A DNA stretch of 10,706 nucleotides from an uncultured Gammaproteobacteria bacterium (GTDB lineage Bacteria > Pseudomonadota > Gammaproteobacteria > Arenicellales > UBA868), in contig CAJXBY010000084.1 of the NCBI GenBank assembly GCA_913051905.1, positions 1 through 10,706 on the forward strand, in the 5' to 3' direction. A program made the position numbers and the translations under genes. Of this stretch, positions 6,581 to 10,706 are shown one piece after another. The notes below the pieces were generated by a model that did not search any database, had not been told where the DNA came from, and was given only the letters and a program-made list of their open reading frames with translations. Numbering within the stretch: position 1 is the first letter of the stretch; each line of letters starts with the position of its first letter.

Positions 6581-7792
6581 ATGTCGCCGATCGTCCTGCT
6601 GACTACACTGTGCATCGCCCAGATCCTCGCGATGACCAGCTTCGCCAATTTTGCGGCCCTGTTGCCGGATTTTGTGGTGCTATGGGATCTGAGCAATACC
6701 GAGGCGGGCTGGATCGGTGGCATCTACTTCGCCGGTTATGTGATAGCGGTGCCGTTGCTGGTCGGCCTCACCGACACTGTGGATGCCAAGCGGGTTTATC
6801 TCTTTAGCATCGGAGTGGGTGTGGTGGGCTCGTTCGGTTTTGCGTTGCTGGCAGAAGGCTTTTGGAGTGCCATGGTCTTTCGGTTTCTCTCGGGCATCGC
6901 GCTTGCGGGGACTTATATGCCAGGACTGCAGATTCTCAACGACCGGTTACCGGAAGCCAGCCGCCAGCGCATGCTGCCCTGGTACTTAAGTGCTTTCAGT
7001 CTCGGAACCGCGGTATCGTTCTATATGAGCGGCTGGCTCATGGCGAGGTTGGCCTGGCCGTCGGTGTTTCTCGTGGCCGGCGTAGCACAGGCTGCCTGCC
7101 TGCTTCTGGTGCTGCTGGCGGTGGTATCCAGGCGACCGACACCGAACAGTGGTAATGACAGGCACCCGCTCGACTTCCGGCCGGTCTTTACCAATCGGGC
7201 AGCGCTCGCCTATACCTGGGGGTATACCGGCCATACTTACGAGCTCTTTGCCTACCGTGCCTGGATTGTCGCGTTCCTGGTTTTTGCCGCAGCCGTTTCC
7301 GGTACCGTGGCGGGTACCGAAGCCATCACAGGATACGCGGCGCTGTTTAGCCTGATTGGGATGCCCGTCAGTGTCATAGGTGCCCAGCTCGCCCTGCGCG
7401 GCGATCGCTGTAAAACTGTATCGACGGTAATGGTGTTGTCGGTGATAGTCGGCATGAGCCTGGGCTTCATCGGTACGGCACCTTTTGTCATTGTGGTCGT
7501 GGTAGCTGGTCTTTATTCCGGATTGATCATGGCTGACTCGGCAGCTCTCACCGGCGGTACGGTAGCGGCTGCACGGGAAGGGCAACGGGGCGCCACCTTG
7601 GCTCTGCATTCAGTGATGGGTTTTTCCGGCGGTTTCCTGGGGCCGCTGGCTGTCGGGTTGGTGCTGGACCTTGCGGGTGGACGCCATTCCAGCATGGGTT
7701 GGGGGTTCGCCTTTGTCGCCATGGCAGCAGGTTCGCTAGTGGCTCTGGCTGGATTTCGGTGGCTGCTGGTTCGTAGACCGCGCTCTGTATGA
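6581..7792 (+). CDS. Major facilitator superfamily transporter
   Basis: A 403-residue integral inner-membrane protein with about twelve hydrophobic segments. A long hydrophilic loop (about 183-205) divides the two six-helix halves, as is usual in the MFS. GLTDTVDAKRV (62-72), between helices 2 and 3, fits a degenerate MFS motif A. The charged pattern GYTGHTYELFAYRAW (214-228) at the start of the second half resembles that of CynX/NimT-like carriers, an impression from memory. I chose the ATG at 6581. The frame stays open upstream, but the extra 60 residues are polar, Cys/Arg-rich and unlike an MFS N-terminus. The ribosome site is poor (AAGG abuts the ATG). It leads the plus-strand operon, 70 bases ahead of the dehydrogenase genes, and most likely imports their substrate or that of the divergent operon. 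Substrate and direction are not determinable from sequence. Confidence 0.85.
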   Translation: MSPIVLLTTLCIAQILAMTSFANFAALLPDFVVLWDLSNTEAGWIGGIYFAGYVIAVPLLVGLTDTVDAKRVYLFSIGVGVVGSFGFALLAEGFWSAMVFRFLSGIALAGTYMPGLQILNDRLPEASRQRMLPWYLSAFSLGTAVSFYMSGWLMARLAWPSVFLVAGVAQAACLLLVLLAVVSRRPTPNSGNDRHPLDFRPVFTNRAALAYTWGYTGHTYELFAYRAWIVAFLVFAAAVSGTVAGTEAITGYAALFSLIGMPVSVIGAQLALRGDRCKTVSTVMVLSVIVGMSLGFIGTAPFVIVVVVAGLYSGLIMADSAALTGGTVAAAREGQRGATLALHSVMGFSGGFLGPLAVGLVLDLAGGRHSSMGWGFAFVAMAAGSLVALAGFRWLLVRRPRSV

Positions 7793-7844
7793 ACTGCTCG
7801 TGGGCAGACGCTGTCCATTATGATCAGGGCGAGGTACTGCTCCG

Positions 7845-7854
7845 AAGAAGGGGG
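7845..7854 (+). promoter_or_regulatory. Ribosome binding site fixing a GTG start
   Basis: The purine run AAGAAGGGGG ends 8 bases before the GTG at 7863. This strong Shine-Dalgarno supports GTG as the start of the FAD subunit gene; the only nearby upstream ATG (7820) is in another frame. Confidence 0.6.
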
Positions 7855-7862
7855 CTCGTTGC

Positions 7863-8972
7863 GTGAAGCATTATGACGTCGCTGTGATTGGCGGTGGCCT
7901 TCTGGGTTCCGCGTTTGCCTACGGCCTCAGTGCACAGGGGGCAGGGGTCGCTCTCTTGGACGAAGGTGACCAGGCGATCCGGACAGCGCGCGGCAACTTC
8001 GGGCTCGTCTGGGTTCAGGGCAAGGGCCAGGGCATGCCGCAATACGCACGCTGGAGCCGCAAATCGGCGGACACCTGGACACCGTTTAGCGAGCAGTTGA
8101 TCGAAGAAACCGGTACGGACCCCGGTTATCACCAGCCCGGTGGTTTTTGTGTGTCACTGGATGAGGCGGAGTTCAGCAGCAATCTCGAACTGCTGAAACA
8201 GCTGCGCGAGGAAGCCGGTGATCAAGGTTATGCTTACGAAGTGGTCGATCGGGCAGCGCTGGGTCAGTATCTGCCCGAGGTTGGCCCGACGGTGCCAGGC
8301 GCCACGTATTGCCCTTACGACGGTCACGCCAATCCACTGAGACTGCTGCGCGCATTGCATGAGGGGTTCACGCAGAACGGTGGCGCTTATGTCCCGAGTG
8401 CAAAGGTCAACAAGATCGAGCCGTTGTCCGCAGGCGGTTTTGAGATCTTCAGCGATGGCGGGTACCGCGCCGGATGCGAAAAACTGGTGATTGCCGCCGG
8501 GCATGGCTCAGTCGATCTGGGCAGAATGCTGGGAATGGAAGTACCTATTTTTCCGGTACAGGGACAGATCGTCGTGACGGAGCGGGCCCCGGCAACGATG
8601 GGTTACCCGACCAACTACGTTCGCCAGACGGATGAGGGCAATTTTCTGCTCGGACCGTCGGCACGGGACGTAGGTTTCAATGACGATACGCAGACCGCTA
8701 CCCTTCAGGGCATTACCCGCCAGTGTTTGTCGGCCTTTCCACAGCTCAAGCGTTTGCGTATTCAGCGCACCTGGGCGGCGCTGCGCATCATGACGTCGGA
8801 TGGTTTTCCCGTCTATCAGCAGTCGGCCGCTTATCCTGATGCATTCTCGTTTTCCTGTCACAGCGGTGTGACGCTTGCTGCGGTCCATGCCACCGAGATA
8901 CCCCGCTGGGTGCTGTCAGGCAGGATCCCTTCCGAGTATCACTGTTTTCACCCGGCCCGGTTCGATGTTTAG
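7863..8972 (+). CDS. FAD-dependent oxidoreductase, beta (catalytic) subunit of a heterotrimeric amino-acid dehydrogenase
   Basis: A 369-residue DAO-family flavoprotein starting at GTG. It has the FAD-binding GGGLLG at 10-15, with the acidic residues of LLDEGD (31-36) near the end of the second strand where ribose is bound. The stretch RGNFGLVWVQGKG (43-55) is typical of the beta subunits of D-hydroxyproline dehydrogenase, opine oxidases and hydrogen cyanide synthase (HcnC). It lacks the His attachment motif of the FAD-GcvT protein, so its FAD is probably noncovalent. The family oxidises the C-N bond of an amino or imino acid and passes electrons to the ferredoxin-like and alpha subunits. Its stop overlaps the start of the small [2Fe-2S] gene by 8 bases, and the large subunit follows, so the three very likely form one complex. 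D-hydroxyproline or D-proline is favoured by the neighbouring operon; an opine or glycine cannot be excluded. Confidence 0.85.
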   Translation: MKHYDVAVIGGGLLGSAFAYGLSAQGAGVALLDEGDQAIRTARGNFGLVWVQGKGQGMPQYARWSRKSADTWTPFSEQLIEETGTDPGYHQPGGFCVSLDEAEFSSNLELLKQLREEAGDQGYAYEVVDRAALGQYLPEVGPTVPGATYCPYDGHANPLRLLRALHEGFTQNGGAYVPSAKVNKIEPLSAGGFEIFSDGGYRAGCEKLVIAAGHGSVDLGRMLGMEVPIFPVQGQIVVTERAPATMGYPTNYVRQTDEGNFLLGPSARDVGFNDDTQTATLQGITRQCLSAFPQLKRLRIQRTWAALRIMTSDGFPVYQQSAAYPDAFSFSCHSGVTLAAVHATEIPRWVLSGRIPSEYHCFHPARFDV

Positions 8973-9264
8973 GCGAAGATCGCCGGTCCGTGCGCCGGTC
9001 AGTTTCTTGTTCGAGGGTAAGGAGATCCTGGCCGAGCAGGGCGATTCAGTCGCTGCGGCATTGCTGGCTGCCGGGGTCTCGGTCTTCAGGCACACAGCCG
9101 TCAGTGGTGCGGCACGGGCACCGTTCTGCATGATCGGTAACTGTTTCGAGTGTCTTGTCGAGATCGATGGTGAAACCGCCAGCCAGAGTTGTCTGGCAAC
9201 GGTGCGTGAGGGAATGAAGGTACACAGGCAACGGTGCGCTCACTCGGCGGAACCCAATGACTGA
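8965..9264 (+). CDS. Small [2Fe-2S] ferredoxin-like subunit of the heterotrimeric dehydrogenase
   Basis: A 99-residue protein of the Fer2_4 type, like the HcnA protein or the gamma subunit of D-hydroxyproline dehydrogenase. Cysteines 55, 60 and 63 (RAPFCMIGNCFECLVEIDG, pattern C-x4-C-x2-C) and Cys76 (SQSCLATV) form the plant-type [2Fe-2S] site; Cys91 is extra. The protein carries electrons between the flavin subunits. I chose the ATG at 8965, which overlaps the 3' end of the FAD gene (TAG at 8970-8972). The frame is open for 30 more codons upstream, but those residues lie wholly inside the FAD gene and look nothing like a ferredoxin. The Shine-Dalgarno is weak, so translational coupling through the overlap is likely. 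The large subunit gene starts 33 bases after its stop. Confidence 0.85.
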   Translation: MFRRRSPVRAPVSFLFEGKEILAEQGDSVAAALLAAGVSVFRHTAVSGAARAPFCMIGNCFECLVEIDGETASQSCLATVREGMKVHRQRCAHSAEPND

Positions 9265-9284
9265 TGCTGTCCTCCATCTGTGGC

Positions 9285-9290
9285 AGGGGA
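9285..9290 (+). promoter_or_regulatory. Ribosome binding site deciding the start of the large subunit
   Basis: AGGGGA lies 7 bases before the ATG at 9298, an ideal spacing. It supports that ATG over the in-frame GTG at 9280, which has no such site. Confidence 0.6.
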
Positions 9291-9297
9291 TCTGCTG

Positions 9298-10701
9298 ATG
9301 ACCGATTTCGACGTGGCCATTGTCGGTGCGGGGCCTGCGGGCATGAGCGCTGCGTGCTGTCTAGCGGAATCCGGTTACCAGGTGGTTGTGCTGGACGAGA
9401 ACCCGGAACCCGGCGGTCAGGTGTTTCGTGGTCTAGAGCAGGTCCGTGACGGACGACCGGCAGATCTCGAGGTGCTGGGTCAGCATTACGGCAAAGGCCT
9501 GGATCTGATCGAAAGTTTTCGACAGAGCGATGTGCTGTACAGGCCCCGGACGGCAGTCTGGCAGGTTTCGACACCGGAAGAATCGGCCCTCACAATCGGC
9601 ACGGTGCGTGGTCAGCAGGCCGGCATGGTTCGGGTACGGCACATCATCCTTGCAGCGGGCGCGATGGAGCGCCCGACACCGTTTCCGGGGTGGACGCTTC
9701 CGGGTGTTCTGACGGCAGGTGCAGGTCAGACGCTGCTCAAATCTTCCGGGCTGGTTCCGGAGGGGCGAATCGTGCTGGCTGGCAGCGGGCCCCTGTTCTA
9801 CCTTTACGCCAGTCAGTTGATCGATGCGGGAAAGCAGCCGGATATCGTGCTGGATACACGCCCGGTCGCCTCGTGGAAGGCCAGGGCCGCAGCGCTGCCG
9901 GTGCTCGCCACCGACCCAAACGCGATGCGCCGCGGGCTCGGCTGGATGCGCAAAGTACGCGCAAAGGTGCCTGTCCATCAGATGACCGGTGGCTTGCGGG
10001 CAATAGGTGATGACAAGCTGGCGTCTGTCAGCTTTGAATCACGCGGCCGGACAATCACTGAACCCGCCGACCTGCTCCTGGTGCACGATGGCGTGATACC
10101 GAATACCTGGCTGGCCATGTCTGCCGGCTGTCGGCACCACTGGGATGAGCGCCAGCACTGTTGGGTGCCGGACATCTCTGGCGAGGGCCTGACCAGCCGC
10201 CCGTCGATTTCTGTGGCGGGTGACGCCGCGGGAATCGTGGGCGCCGATGCCTGTGTTGTGCACGGTGAGGCCGTTGCCCGTGAAGTCGCAGACCACCTCG
10301 CGAGCCCGTCGCTGGTGACTGCGAAAGGGGAGTCTCGTCGGTCATTGTTGTGGCGGCATCGTTCGCTGCGGCGCTTTCTGGATCTGTACTATCCGCCCTG
10401 TCGAGAATTTGAACTGCCGAGGGATGACGATGTAGTGGTTTGCCGTTGTGAGGAAGTCACGGCCGGTGAGATTCGGCAGGTGGCATCGCTGGGCTGCGTG
10501 GGTCCGAACCAGGGCAAGGCGTTTACCCGCTGCGGCATGGGACCCTGCATGGGAAGGGAGTGTGGCGTGACCGTGAGTCGGCTGATTGCCGAACACCATG
10601 GACTAACGATGGATGAGGTCGGGCACTACCGGATTCGACCGCCAATCAAGCCGATCACGGTTGGTCAGCTGGCCGATCTCGAACCGGATCTCAACGGGTG
10701 A
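9298..10701 (+). CDS. FAD/NAD(P)-binding alpha subunit with C-terminal BFD-like [2Fe-2S] domain (HcnB/opine oxidase/D-hydroxyproline dehydrogenase type)
   Basis: A 467-residue pyridine-nucleotide-disulphide-type flavoprotein. The N-terminal FAD motif GAGPAG is at 10-15, with the acidic end of the second strand at VVLDENPEPGGQ (30-41). A middle motif LAAGAMERPTPFPGW lies at 118-132, a second dinucleotide motif GSGPLFYL at 162-169, and the late FAD-contact motif SVAGDAAGI at 305-313. A BFD-like domain at the C-terminus supplies four cysteines: Cys382 and Cys384 (VCRCEEVTAGE), then Cys412 and Cys417 (RCGMGPCMGRECG), predicted to hold a second [2Fe-2S] cluster. The length and domain order fit the alpha subunits of D-hydroxyproline dehydrogenase, nopaline/octopine oxidase and HCN synthase (HcnB). 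It completes the trimer and likely passes electrons towards the respiratory chain rather than oxygen. The gene ends five bases before the window's end, so further operon genes may follow. Confidence 0.87.
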   Translation: MTDFDVAIVGAGPAGMSAACCLAESGYQVVVLDENPEPGGQVFRGLEQVRDGRPADLEVLGQHYGKGLDLIESFRQSDVLYRPRTAVWQVSTPEESALTIGTVRGQQAGMVRVRHIILAAGAMERPTPFPGWTLPGVLTAGAGQTLLKSSGLVPEGRIVLAGSGPLFYLYASQLIDAGKQPDIVLDTRPVASWKARAAALPVLATDPNAMRRGLGWMRKVRAKVPVHQMTGGLRAIGDDKLASVSFESRGRTITEPADLLLVHDGVIPNTWLAMSAGCRHHWDERQHCWVPDISGEGLTSRPSISVAGDAAGIVGADACVVHGEAVAREVADHLASPSLVTAKGESRRSLLWRHRSLRRFLDLYYPPCREFELPRDDDVVVCRCEEVTAGEIRQVASLGCVGPNQGKAFTRCGMGPCMGRECGVTVSRLIAEHHGLTMDEVGHYRIRPPIKPITVGQLADLEPDLNG

Positions 10702-10706
10702 GACCG

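Noticed and set aside
6324..6602. Open frame of 92 codons in the divergent region, considered as a small gene
   Set aside because: It overlaps the MFS start in another frame, shows no domain or good ribosome site, and is better explained as control DNA.
6986..7609. Minus-strand open frame of 207 codons
   Set aside because: It is antisense to the MFS transporter, whose hydrophobic pattern is convincing. The antisense product is polar and has no recognisable motif.
9280..9297. GTG at 9280 as the start of the large dehydrogenase subunit
   Set aside because: The ATG at 9298 has a well-spaced AGGGGA site and begins directly before the FAD-binding strand, as in the family.

Overview
The window looks like a piece of a pseudomonadotal (proteobacterial) chromosome of moderately high GC, possibly from a marine or soil heterotroph. 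This rests on the protein families present and on base composition; no rRNA or other phylogenetic marker is here, so class and genus stay open. I saw no tRNA, rRNA, insertion sequence, CRISPR array, phage gene or transcriptional regulator.

Layout. Bases 1-116 hold the last residues of a DppC/OppC-type ABC transporter permease on the + strand. After an 86-base convergent gap comes a tight four-gene minus-strand operon, transcribed from 6277 down to 203: an enolase-superfamily (mandelate racemase/muconate lactonizing) epimerase or dehydratase, a DapA-family lyase, an 803-residue FAD dehydrogenase fused to a GcvT domain (dimethylglycine/sarcosine dehydrogenase type), and an MttB-superfamily methyltransferase. 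The gaps between these genes are only 21-27 bases. A roughly 300-base divergent control region (6278-6580) separates it from a plus-strand operon: an MFS transporter, then three genes encoding a heterotrimeric FAD/[2Fe-2S] amino-acid dehydrogenase of the D-hydroxyproline dehydrogenase / opine oxidase / HcnABC type.

How the genes may work together. Every catalytic gene belongs to a family known to act on N-methylated or cyclic amino acids. My inference is a catabolic locus for an N-methylated amino acid, with proline betaine or hydroxyproline betaine as the best guess. The MFS protein, and perhaps the ABC system, would import it. The MttB-like protein would remove a methyl group from the quaternary nitrogen. 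The FAD-GcvT protein would remove the next one oxidatively to tetrahydrofolate. The enolase-family enzyme would invert or dehydrate the ring, the heterotrimer would oxidise the D-imino acid, and the DapA-family lyase would deaminate or cleave the product. No corrinoid protein, methylcorrinoid:THF methyltransferase or final semialdehyde dehydrogenase is in the window, so the pathway is incomplete here and the substrate is unproven.
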